This document shows, one piece after another, positions 11,629-21,768 of a stretch of 64,000 nucleotides of DNA (position 1 is the first letter of the stretch; each line of letters starts with the position of its first letter). Under the pieces are notes generated by a model, which did no database searches, had not been told where the DNA came from, and was given only the letters and a program-made list of their open reading frames with translations. Made by a program: the position numbers and the translations under genes. The DNA comes from Boothiomyces macroporosus (taxonomy: Eukaryota; Chytridiomycota; Chytridiomycetes; Rhizophydiales; Terramycetaceae). Where the stretch lies: positions 1-64,000 of the forward strand of contig JADGKB010000007.1 of assembly GCA_027604185.1 (NCBI GenBank), in the 5' to 3' direction.

Positions 11629-12025
11629 ATGGTAATTGCAAACTTAAATGCAGGGAGGAGGAGCAAAATTTCCAGCACCTAAATGGGTTTGGACGCCATA
11701 CGGTAATTTGGGATAATGATAGGTGGTTGGTGGCCAACTCCAAAATATTCCTTTACAAATTCATTAATTACTACTGGAATTATTCTTGGACTTGCTTCGA
11801 TTACATTTTCTATTTCAGCATCAAATGAAGTACTGATTCATTAATGTAGCGCCGTCATCGATATCCAAAAGGCTGGATTCCGTCAATGCTCTGGTCAAAG
11901 GAGTTCCACGTACATTTGTATTGACATAGGATCCAGAATTAGTGGCCCAATGGAAGGAGCAGTTACAGATTGAAGGAAGGGAGTGGATTGAACCAATTCC
12001 AGCATGGTGGCCTTTCAAGAAATAA
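11629..12025 (+). CDS. Small complex I accessory subunit-like membrane protein
   Basis: 104 aa spread over five exons, too fragmented to appear as one open frame. Introns: 11632-11653 (directly after the ATG), 11703-11722, 11830-11849 and 11910-11929 (22, 20, 20, 20 nt). The spliced protein begins MGGGAKFPAPKWVWTPYGGW. It has one membrane span (TTGIILGLASITFSI), then RRHRYPKGWIPSMLWSKEF and an acidic, Trp-rich tail ending PAWWPFKK. The PKWVWxPxGGWW plus RYPxxWIPS pattern is that of a small NADH:ubiquinone oxidoreductase accessory subunit found in fungi and plants. I recognise the pattern from memory and am only moderately sure of the exact subunit. It should sit in the inner mitochondrial membrane. 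Confidence 0.72.
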
Positions 12026-12101
12026 TAAAGTGGATTCAAAATTGATTGGATAAACCTTAACCTTAATTTGAGTATTTAAAGGATGGCAGAAAAAATCTTG
12101 C

Positions 12102-14114
12102 ATGCAATTTCAAAGTGAATACTACAGGTTGCTCGATCTGCTACAAATTGAATTGACAAACGAGATTATTGCTGAAGTTGTGACTTTGTATGACAAGCTG
12201 ATTGACTCAACTACACCAAAAACTATATTTGTGGTAACCAACAAGCTTCTATCGAACACTAAATTTAGCTCTACCTGCCCAATTACTCTATTAATTGCTC
12301 GTCACTTGCCAAGGCTGTTGGATAGCGCAACAAAGGCAATGGAAAATGAAACTGGGTTGTCGATTTACCATTACTTTCTGTCAAACCTTTTCAGGTTTAA
12401 AGGCATTGATTACTACTTGTCTGACTTTTTAGAGAAAAGTGCGAATGATAGCGACAAGATTACTATTGGACTAGAGTACATCAAAGGTTGCTTTGGATTG
12501 AATGTAAATTTGGAGTATATCAATGATGTTGTTGCCCATCGACTGCAGGATTTGGATTGCCATTCCTTACACCAAATCGTTACCATCTATGCCATCTTGC
12601 ATCAACGCCAAGACCAAGTAATGATGACACCAAGTTTATTAAAGGCTATAGTTGATGTATGGTATGTCAAGTATATTTTAAAGTCTGAAAAATTCACAAT
12701 CCCGGAAGACTGGTGGGTGATCTTTCCGTTCTTGTACGCACAATCCAACCAATCACTGTATATCTCACAGTTCACTTCTTTATTAACCCTAAAATACTTT
12801 TATCAGCTGCTGGAAAATGAATGTAATTCAATGGTACTGGATACTAGTCCAACTGCTCTTCACCTTACATCTAACGAATTTGCATTTTTTCAATTTGCAG
12901 AAATGGACTGGCTGTCGATATATAAAAACAGTGGTATGTATCAAACAGAAACTATTGTCATATTCTGTGGGGTATCAAAGATTTATTTGAAACAACATAG
13001 TACAGCAAAAGATATAGTTTTGTGCAGATTAGCTCAGTTGGTACCTGATATATATGCCTCTCCAAACATTTGGAAACCTTGTCTAGCGATAATCAATCAA
13101 ACATTAAGTTTGACAGGAAACGCCGTTTTTGCTGTAGACTATACTGCATTGGGATTTGATTGCTTACATAGAATCCAGAGTTTAATTAGTGTACTTGAAT
13201 CTAATCAAATATTAACCGCAGATATTGAACTTTCAATCGCTTTTGTTATTCAATTCTGTTGCATGGCTTCCATATTGTCTTGCAAATACCAATCTTTGGT
13301 ACTAGAGCAGTTGATTTGCATTCCTCTGTTTATTGAAACCCTAACTGAATTGGGACAGATTACGCTGCCAAACATTTCTCATCTAGAGAGGAGCCATCAA
13401 ATCTTTATGGAAGAACAGCTTATTGCTCTGCAAGCTGCAGCAATATATCTAAAGGTGATATTAGTAAGATCTCATCACTTTTCGAAAACTAACAATACCA
13501 TTTTAGATAAATTTATTCCGCTGAATGTGCATGCCCAACCAAAAGTTATTCAAACAAAGTTTTGCAAGGAGAGACAGTACTTGGCTGTGCAAAGGGATGC
13601 AAAGGTTAAGGACAGCTCAGGAGCAGCATTTGACCAAGATTATGATTTTCGGACCTATTCAGACCTGTGCCTGTTGTATGTTTTGTGCTTGGAAGTAAAA
13701 GTTACTCTAAACTTGCGAAAGATTATGTTAAAAGACTATTTGTCAGTTTCCAATCTATGGGACGAATTGTTTACCATGTTAACTCTACCAATTATTAGGC
13801 AGTCAAAAATCCCAATGGGTAAACATTTGCTATGCGTAATTCTTGAACTGGTACATGCGTTCTTGGAATTCTGCGGGGATACTGATCTGCTGCACTTTTT
13901 GATTGACCCGCCGTTTGTTGAAAGGACTTTTAAAAGTTTAGGGCATTTCTGGCATGGAAATTACTTGAGTAAAGTTATAAAAAAGGTGCACCGCTGTTAA
14001 ATATAGATGAAAGAGTTTGATGTCCACTGGGCTCGCAAATTTCCTTGTACATCTACTGAGGATGAATGTGAAACTAACGAGTCAGTGATCCAAGAATGGT
14101 TGTCCTCCCGATAA
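12102..14114 (+). CDS. Unknown all-helical protein, about 663 aa
   Basis: Two exons joined across a 21-nt intron (13986-14006). The second exon adds a 35-residue tail, beginning MKEFDVHWARKFPC and ending in a TAA. The protein is long, helical and Leu-rich with no signal peptide, suggesting an alpha-solenoid (HEAT/ARM-like) scaffold, but no family motif is recognised. Start choice: ATG at 12102. An upstream ATG at 12083 (MAEKILHAISK) is in another frame and ends at 12118, overlapping the chosen start; it may be a uORF. Neighbours give no functional hint. Confidence 0.75.
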
Positions 14115-14683
14115 TAAAGAACAGTCCTACATTGTACTGTTTATATTGGGAATTTCTTAATCCTGAAGAATGTTGGGTACAAGGGCAGTGTTAAGTTGAT
14201 GAATAAGGAAACACCGTGAGGAGCACATTGTGCGGTGATTTTGATTAAGACAATCATCAGCAACTTTGATATGATATAAGGATAGATGATGCGGTATTGT
14301 TACTAAATATGCAAACCCTCAATCCGTATAAAATTGTTTCATTTATCTTCCTAACGCAGGACGTTTCGATGATTCTAATTCTGCGGTATGTTATTCAATT
14401 GGAGATGAAACCATGACCACAGAATGGCGCAGCTTGTGTTGACATTCGAAAGTAGCAAGAATCTCTGTTCAAAGCATTCATGCCTTCACTCGCGCTTTTT
14501 TATCAAGCTGGAGTTGCCTATCCATGTTATGAAAGTCATTGGGACTGATAAAGTAATAGAGTGCCATCTTGATGCCATCTAATCAATATTGCTTGTTACC
14601 AAAATAGATACAACTGCGTGACTAACCACATGGTATCCCACCATGTCAAAATATATAAAAGATATTCATAGACTATATCGTCG
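14115..14683. other. Intergenic, upstream of aspartic protease
   Basis: About 570 bp with no supported gene or RNA. It ends with a TATA element just before the protease start. Confidence 0.55.
14652..14660 (+). promoter_or_regulatory. TATA box of aspartic protease gene
   Basis: TATATAAAA begins 32 bp before the ATG at 14684. If it acts as a normal TATA box, transcription would start within a few bases of the ATG. Confidence 0.5.
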
Positions 14684-15933
14684 ATGACATTGATACTGCT
14701 CTTTCTCTCATTTACAGTTAGCTCTCCAGTGCAACTTCCAATTACTGTTCCAATTTCAAAGCCAAAGATGGGTACCCTTACTCACACTTCTTCTATTAGA
14801 GCAGCACAACATAGATTTCTTAGAAACCCAGCTACCTCAGTGCCTTTGGAAAATAGATTTGATACGTTCTTTCAGGCAAACGTTACCATTGGTACAAACC
14901 AGACATTCAAGATTGATTTAGACACTGGCTCTAGTGACTTTTGGGTTAGGTATATACTTGATAACTGAAGGGGTCCAAACTGCAAGAGTGATGATTGGTC
15001 ATGCATTGGGAAAAAGGTTTCTCTCCCTGACAGTTCATTGAAGCCGCTTGGTAAGCAGTTTTCCACTGTCTACGGATCTGGGTCAGTTACTGCTGACATT
15101 TACAGTGCCAATGTAAATATTGGTGGTGCAGTTGCTAAGGATTTGCCATTTGGTAATCAACACTAACACAGGCGTTTCTACTAAAGAAGCAAGCTTTATG
15201 GGAATCACTGGCTTGCTTGGTCTGGGCTTCAATTCGATATCAGATATTTCCAATTCTACAGGATTGTCAGCATCCTACTTTGACGCTCTCGGCTACACTG
15301 GCGAAAATAACAAGTTTTCATTCTATCTTAGTTTGTATGGTGATAATGACAACGGAGAAGTAACTTTGGGTGGAGTCGATCCAACAAAATTTACTGGTGC
15401 AATTAACTATGTACCACTCTCTGGTGAAACGTGGTGGAAATTTGACTTTGGTCAAGTAACTTACTCTGTTGGGTCTATTTCTGGACCTGCGTCATCAAAG
15501 AAATATTCTACAGATGCTATTAGTGATACGTAAGTCTTTTTGATGATAGTGGAACTACTCTAATAATTCTGGGAGAAGACGTTGCTAATGCCATCAATAA
15601 GGAAGTTGGTGCTAGCAATTACGATTCTGATTCGGGTACCTATTCTATTGATTGCTCTATTCAAAACACTGGGCCACCATTGACCTTCAACTTTCCAGGA
15701 TTTGCAATTTCAATCCCAGCAAAATTCTATGTGATTTCAGATTACGATAGCAACTGCATTTCAGGTATTTTCCATCTAATTTAGCGATTACTCAAGGTGC
15801 AGGGCCAAGGGTGCCAAACGTGCTGTAATATTATTCTAACTATAGCGGAGATCCATGGACAAGAGCGTACTATACCGTTTATGATCGGGAGAATTTGAGG
15901 GTAGGATTTGCTAAAGCAGTTCACCCACAGTGA
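14684..15933 (+). CDS. Secreted pepsin-type aspartic protease (intron-rich paralogue)
   Basis: A1-family peptidase, 382 aa after removal of five introns (14950-14970, 15153-15171, 15530-15549, 15765-15784, 15825-15845; 19-21 nt). It has a signal peptide (MTLILLFLSFTVSSPV), a short basic propeptide and a bilobal catalytic domain. The two catalytic Asp residues are in DTGSS (about 80) and DTGTT (about 268). The terminal YYTVYDRENLRVGFAKA stretch is typical of the family. It is closely related to the intronless protease at 59591, which confirms each splice join. There is no C-terminal anchor, so it is probably released. The likely role is extracellular or vacuolar protein digestion. Confidence 0.92.
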
Positions 15934-16090
15934 GATGAAGGACTCAGTTTCTGAAATAAAAACAACATAATTAACCAGATAACGCCATTTATCCAATTAG
16001 CGGATAAACCCTTTGATCAAAATGAAGGATCATTCGGTGCTTTTAAATGATCTGGATGTCATTTAACAATAATCAAACTCGTGGCTTGGA

Positions 16091-16099
16091 TATATATAT
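16091..16099 (+). promoter_or_regulatory. TATA-like element of FPP synthase gene
   Basis: An alternating TATATATAT run starts 35 bp upstream of the ATG at 16126. Position and composition fit a TATA element; function is inferred. Confidence 0.4.
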
Positions 16100-16125
16100 G
16101 AGAAAAAACAGAAGGAAAGTGAAAA

Positions 16126-17342
16126 ATGTTGTCCTCAACCGAAATGTCAAAAAATGAATTGAAGAGATCCAAATCCCCTTCCAAGGACTCTAACAAGAAG
16201 CAAAAAACTGGATCAGAAAAGGAGCAATTTATTGCTTCGTTTGAGGAAATCAAGAAAGTTTTGGAGCAGGATCTTGACGACTGTAGATTACCTGCCAATG
16301 GCAAAGAATGGTTCAAGAAAATGTTTGATGAAACCGTTCAAGGTGGTAAAATGAACAGAGGATTGACTGTCGCTTCTGCCCTGCAGTCGTTGTTGAAGAG
16401 ATCTCTTACTGACAAGGAATTATACGAAGCCCATGTGTTGGGATGGTGTATTGAAATGGTTATTATTATTAATTCTAGCTGCAAGCATTCTTTTTGATTG
16501 CAGATGACATTATGGATTCCTCAATTACAAGGAGGGGACAGCCTTGCTGGTACAGAAGGGTATTCTTAATTAATCCAGGAAAATGTCGGTATGGTTGCCA
16601 TCAATGACAGCTTTATCGTTGAATCTGCAATTTACAAATTGCTAAAGAGATACTTTAAGTCCCATCCAGCTTATGTAGAGTTTTTGGAATTATTCCACGA
16701 AACCACATTCCAAACAGAGTTGGGCCAGTTAATGGACTTGATCACCGCTCCAGAAGGAGATGTAGATCTATCTAGATTTTCTATCGAAAAGCACGCTTAT
16801 ATTGTAGAGTACAAAACTGCGTACTATTCATTTTACCTTCCAATCGCACTTGCAATGAGATATGCAGGAGTGACTGATGAGACTGCTTATAACCAAGCTA
16901 AAAAAGTATTATTGGCTCTCGGAGAGTATTTCCAAGTCCAAGTAAGATTAGCTAATTTTAGGACGACTATTTGGACTGCTATGGATTGCCAGAAGTAATT
17001 GGCAAAATTGGTACCGATATTGAAGACAACAAGTGTGGTTGGTTGATTGTTCAAGCCCTATCTTTGGCCAATGAAGAGCAACGCGAAATCCTTGACGTAA
17101 CTACAAACTAACCAAGAAAAACTATGGACAAAAAGATCCTGCTAAAGTAGCTCTTGTAAAACAAGTCTACAAAGATTTGGATATCGAAGGGGTTTATAAC
17201 AAGTATGAAGAAGAAAGTTATGAAAGAATATCCGCCTTGATCAAGGAAATAGACGATTCCCTCATTCCCCAAGACATGTTTACAAAGTTCATGAACAGGT
17301 AATTTATTAATTTATTCAAGAATTTACAAGAGAACCGTTTAA
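16126..17342 (+). CDS. ERG20: Farnesyl diphosphate synthase
   Basis: Isoprenoid-pathway prenyltransferase that condenses IPP with DMAPP and then GPP to give FPP, the precursor of sterols, ubiquinone side chains and prenyl groups. 371 aa; introns at 16459-16478, 16560-16578, 16942-16961, 17097-17116 and 17299-17320 (19-22 nt). The first Asp-rich motif DDIMD (about 119-123) is preceded by two Phe at positions -4 and -5, the signature of a C15-specific enzyme. The second Asp-rich motif DDYLD is at about 260-264. The N-terminus (about 40 aa) is Lys/Ser-rich and longer than in yeast. The end IYKRTV is close to the usual basic C-terminus. It converges with the EDR1 gene, 25 bp away. Confidence 0.94.
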
Positions 17343-17367
17343 CTGAAAGGAGCTGTTTAATAAAATA

Positions 17368-18618
17368 CTACAAGATGCCATTTTGTTTCATTGTCATTCC
17401 ACCATGTCCAAAGGATGTATCTTGTTGGATTTTGTAGGCTTTCATTCTTATACTACCTTGTTTTGTCCATGTAAAGTGTGGAGATGTAGGATCAATAATG
17501 TACGATTCAGATTTTCTTGTCTTAATGTCATTCAAAGTTATGAGATTCCATTGATGCCGTCCCCCGGTAGAATAGCCTGTTACTAGCGCACATTCCAGTC
17601 CAACTGCATCACATAGGATCTTGAACAGGAGAGCCTTGTGACGACAAAGTCCTATTTTTACACTGCACAACAGCATGAAATTATGTCCTTGACTATGTTA
17701 GCAATGATTACGCTTTCATTTGTCGATACAAGCTTTCGTCGGCTTGGGAACTTGTAGCACCACCCGGTAATCCATAATCACCAAGGGCAAGCCGTACCAC
17801 TTTAAGCAAATACTCTACTAATCCAGCACCTTCATACCTGCGGTTAAATAAAAGTACCATTTGGCCTCAACAGTCACAGCTTCAATTATTTTGCAAAGTT
17901 TTTTATCATGGAAAGTATTGACAACAATAGTTTCACATTCAGCATCAGTAACTTGGCTTCCGCACATATGAATAATTTTCCATGAGATTGCTAATGTTTT
18001 TCTATTCTTGTATCTCCAAGGTATGATGAACTTTGGGTTTGTCAATAATACTTTTGCAGGTATGCATCCATCCATTCCTGCGTACAAGAGCGATATTGTA
18101 GGGTCATATTCACTTCCGCGAAAGATCCACTTGTCCGCATCACACAAGTAGCAGCAGTTGAGAATATTTTTTGAATCTGTTGAGCATCCATGAACTTTTT
18201 TGTTTGTGATAGAGTTGTAATAGCAAATTTCCCTGAATGACTGATCATCCTTTACTTCAATTTTCTGCCATCCTTGAGCAGGAATAGCAAAGAAATTCAT
18301 TCTGGATCGATCATTACTCATACAAATCCGTTTAACTTCGGTATTTTTGAATTCAGATTGTTGGGGAGGTGCAACTTTACATTTTTGGCCAGATCGATCT
18401 TCCCCGTCTTCATTAATTGGTTCAACTTCTAGCGGCGGAGTAGGGAGAGGTTTTGATTTGCGTCTTGAGGTAGTTGGAGTGTTGATTTGAATATTGTCAA
18501 ACAGAGTGGTAATTGATCCTCGTCGTTTGTTTGTTTTTGGAGACTTTGGCTCGTTCTCTTTATCTTTCATTTTATGATTGTCATCTAGTGACTTTTCATC
18601 GTTTGGGTTTGGAGACAT
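17368..18618 (-). CDS. EDR1/CTR1-type transglutaminase-like domain protein
   Basis: 403 aa; introns at 17818-17837 (20 nt) and 17693-17711 (19 nt). The N-terminal third is disordered and rich in Lys, Ser and Pro. A middle region of about 150 residues is Cys/Trp-rich and unrecognised. The C-terminus carries the EDR1 fold: VGLCRHKALLFK-like sequence with the candidate catalytic Cys (IGLCRHKALLF), the His in GRHQWN and the Asp in IIDPTSP. In plants this domain precedes the CTR1/EDR1 kinases; in animals it lies at the end of ARMC3. Here there is neither a kinase nor armadillo repeats. Function is unknown; the Cys-His-Asp triad is what I can see. Confidence 0.78.
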
Positions 18619-18973
18619 CTATGAGGTCAAGAACGAAATGGAAAATTAGCTTGGCTTTAAATGTCAAGGTGTTCATCTCGTGTGTCATCGGTACGTGATT
18701 TAGATTAATTAAGATCATGGACTGATTACACGATAGTTGGCTACTGTTGATTAAAAACGAACCTTATGAATAGCTGATATCGTCAAACTGATGGTTTACC
18801 AATGAGCTTGCTAGCAATAACCGACCATCTTTGAAGTGATCATGCTCAACCAAACTTGTAACACTGCTCGAATTACTCGAGTGCTTTAATGATTCATTAA
18901 ATATATTGCTGAGCTTTAAATGTTTGCTGGCATCGTAAAGGTTATCATGTACACAATGAAATAAAAGTGAAAT
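18619..18973. other. Intergenic
   Basis: 355 bp between two minus-strand genes. It is AT-rich with nothing recognisable; it should contain the 5' region of the EDR1 gene and the 3' end of the membrane-protein gene at 18974. Confidence 0.55.
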
Positions 18974-20143
18974 TTATTCCAAATACTTTGATAAACTCTC
19001 CTCAGATTCAACGCTTATGTGATTAGCCTTGAACAGATTATCGGATACACTGGAAGGATTTGGGGTGCTGGACCTAGACCATCTGAAGGACAAATTTGAT
19101 AATCGTGTGGTTAGTATCGCCAATAGCGATCTATTAATTAGCTTATGTTCTGGCCCACTCTTTGCTTTTGGAGTGGTAATGCCTTGCTCCATATTGTCTG
19201 TAGGCGAGCTGTCGTACTCTTTTGTAGTGTCACCAATTGAATCTTCATTCTGATGGGTATTGTGCAATGGACTAAAGACAACAGGGGATAATTGGTCAGT
19301 AGGTGTAGCTTCTGTCGTTGAAGGACTAACAGGAAAGGCTGGTGTTGGAGCATTCAGATCTTGCTGCGAATGTCTGTCTTTTTGGCTTGCTTCATTTGAC
19401 AAAGTTAGTGAACTGGAGGTGCTATCTGGAGGCATTTTGGGTGATGGCCTTTTCAAATTTGGCCAGAATACCCAAAGCAAGGCCAGTGAAGACACTATTA
19501 ACACACCGGTAACCACTGTTATTAGCGGCATGAGAATCGAACCAGCATTGGAATCAACTGTATTTTGGTCGGGAGAGCTGGTGGTAGTTATTGTTGGAAT
19601 AGAGGTTGCACTTGTGGGTAAGATCGAGGAAGATAAAGCTGTGGATTCAACTTTAGCAATTGTTTGGACATTTGGGATCACTATAGCAAGTGTAGTGATT
19701 TCTACTGGAGCAGCAAAGGTGGTTGCAGTAGTTGTGGTAGTTGTAACTGCTTTAACGGCTGTATTTATAGCATTTATGACGGTGACAACTGGAATTTTGT
19801 CATCCACTTTGTCTTTAGCATCAGATAGAATAACAGAGGAACTGACAGAAACTCCACCCGTATTTACGTTTACAAAAGTACCGCCATCGCCTGTAACAAC
19901 AGTTGAACTCGTTGTATCACCATTATTGTTTATGGTTACAGATGAACTAGTCTCTGCTTTGCGATCAGTACCTGAACTGGTCTCTGCTTTACCATTGTCG
20001 CCTCCTTCAGAATCGTGACTTTCATGAAGGTGGTGCGATCTGCCAATCAACTTTAAATGACCAGGCTTTGTTCGAATAACGAGCGAGTATACCAAATTTA
20101 GGCCAAGTAATATAAAAAGGTTCATTGAAATGCTTGCAACCAT
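18974..20143 (-). CDS. Mucin-like type I membrane protein with conserved tail motif
   Basis: 389 aa, single exon. An N-terminal hydrophobic segment (MNLFILLGLNLVYSLV) acts as signal peptide. A Ser/Thr-rich ectodomain of about 190 residues includes runs of Thr. One membrane span follows (LMPLITVVTGVLIVSSLALL) and then a cytoplasmic tail of about 160 residues rich in Ser/Pro. The tail contains RLSNLSFRWSRSS and ends HISVESEESLSKYLE. The last motif recurs in the gene at 21769 (STVSVDSEESLSNYL), so the two are paralogues. The likely role is as an O-glycosylated surface sensor or adhesin signalling through its tail (inferred from architecture, as in fungal wall-stress sensors). No enzyme domain. 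Another Met, at residue 7, could be the start. Confidence 0.78.
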   Translation of the reverse strand: MVASISMNLFILLGLNLVYSLVIRTKPGHLKLIGRSHHLHESHDSEGGDNGKAETSSGTDRKAETSSSVTINNNGDTTSSTVVTGDGGTFVNVNTGGVSVSSSVILSDAKDKVDDKIPVVTVINAINTAVKAVTTTTTTATTFAAPVEITTLAIVIPNVQTIAKVESTALSSSILPTSATSIPTITTTSSPDQNTVDSNAGSILMPLITVVTGVLIVSSLALLWVFWPNLKRPSPKMPPDSTSSSLTLSNEASQKDRHSQQDLNAPTPAFPVSPSTTEATPTDQLSPVVFSPLHNTHQNEDSIGDTTKEYDSSPTDNMEQGITTPKAKSGPEHKLINRSLLAILTTRLSNLSFRWSRSSTPNPSSVSDNLFKANHISVESEESLSKYLE

Positions 20144-20646
20144 AGCTGTCTAAATACAGCTGGGCTAAATTGAGGCACACTTGGATTGGCATGTTCAAAA
20201 TGTGCAGTGGTGCCAACAATATTTTCAGGGACATTTCAAAGTGCCCTTGAAGCTTCACTCTCACTCGCCAGTGAAATTGTTGTAGCACCATATTAGCAGT
20301 TTGCTTTCGTATTCTCTCATCGTTCAACTGCAGCTGTCAAAAATTTCCAACTATGATGTAGGTATTTTACAGAATGATGATGAGGGAGCCAACCCAATGA
20401 GGCCAAAACCAAACACAACATTTAAAAACTTTTTACATTTATTTATCTGTAATTGTTGAAGCTTGTATAAAGAATCTGAATGAAAGAATGTATTTTGTTA
20501 TTCACAAAGACCATTTTGGTAAAATAATCAACGGAATAATCTTCAATACCGTGTTCCGTCATAAGTATTCTTCAAGCTGCTCTAAAGGTTTTGGCAATTG
20601 TTTTTAACCATTGGATGGCCACTTTTAGACAACAAAGATGAAATTT
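20144..20646. other. Intergenic, upstream of mucin-like gene
   Basis: About 500 bp between minus-strand membrane-protein genes. No supported frame or RNA gene. Confidence 0.55.
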
Positions 20647-21457
20647 TTACAAGTTGAATGGCCATGCATTCAGGGACGAGTCTATCTTGACGTTTAAAGA
20701 ACCCTGACAATTTAAAGCTTGTTCCCAGATAGAGTCAGCGCTTATAGATACAGACCTTACTATTTTAATTTCAGGTAGGCAAATGGCAGTTTCAGGAATG
20801 GTGGGTTGGGGTTCGACAAAGGACATTTCGTCACAAAGCGTATTATTATCGTCGTCGATATCAGATTTCCCAAAGTCGTTCTGTATTTCTCTAAATGTTC
20901 TAATTGCCATACATAAACTGCATAAAGCCATTCCAACAATGATCAATGATAGTAGAATTAAAAAGGTGGTAGAATTAAACACTGGTGCGCCATTATCATT
21001 TCTTGCATTCTGCAAGTCTGGTGTAGATTTCAAAGGAGCTCCCATAAGTTGAGGGTTGTTTGTTATAGCTCCTTGCAGATTTGTGTCGATTGAAGTTGGA
21101 TCTGTTGTCTAGTGTTAGCTGGTATATTACAAAAGTACTGGTGGGTTGAACAATCGATGGAGGTAGATTTTGCACAGTTGACGGTAATATAGATTGCCCA
21201 TTGGGTAGACGTTGGTCTGTATTCGCACTTGACTCACCAATCTTGTCAAATATCGCATTTGCATCCACCAGTGATGTTGGAAGAGGAGTGTTAGCTCTTG
21301 GGCTATTCTCGTTATTTACAACATTTCTATCGATTGATGCGGTAGCAAAATCAGAATTGATTCCTCTTTTAGACTGGTTGCCCATCCCTTCAGAACTATC
21401 TCTAATAAGCATGCTAGAAGAACCCAATAGCAGGAACAGTAGATTAAGTAGTTGCAT
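20647..21457 (-). CDS. Type I membrane protein of the mucin-like array
   Basis: 262 aa, two exons joined across a 22-nt intron (21109-21130). Signal peptide MQLLNLLFLLLGSSS; an Asn/Ser/Pro-rich ectodomain of about 145 residues; one membrane span (FLILLSLIIVGMALCSLCMAI); and a cytoplasmic tail of about 85 residues with acidic patches. It has the same topology, strand and position as its two neighbours but lacks their shared C-terminal motif, and its ectodomain is less Thr-rich. Function is unknown; the context suggests a surface receptor or coat protein. Confidence 0.7.
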
Positions 21458-21768
21458 CTGATGAAAATGGGAATTTCAGCTGCTATTATATAGATGGGCT
21501 ACCTGTTGCCACTGTGTGTTTTTATGCGGCACAAAGGGAAGCCTCTATCAAAAATACCACTCCACGTAACTATAAACAAACTCCAATACAGAGAGACTAA
21601 CCAAGTAATATCTACTTGGTATTCATGCAAAGGGATATAGAGTGTAGTTGCAAGGACAGAAAGAACTTTCTAAAAAATGGTGGCACACCAAGGATGCTAG
21701 TTGGCTTGGCACAATACCACTCAAAGACCAAAATTGAAACATGTGAAAAATAAACCAGATATATGTAT
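21458..21768. other. Intergenic with 5' region of the 20647-21457 gene
   Basis: 311 bp with no gene; holds the TATA-like element at 21485-21492 and the 3' end of the next gene. Confidence 0.5.
21485..21492 (-). promoter_or_regulatory. TATA-like element of the 20647-21457 gene
   Basis: Minus strand reads TATATAAT, 28-35 bp before the ATG at 21457. This matches the spacing at other secretory-protein genes in the window. Confidence 0.45.

Noticed and set aside
19260..20018. 252-codon plus-strand frame opposite the mucin-like gene
   Set aside because: It is the shadow of Ser/Thr-rich codons. The minus-strand protein has a signal peptide, TM and a tail motif shared with its paralogue.
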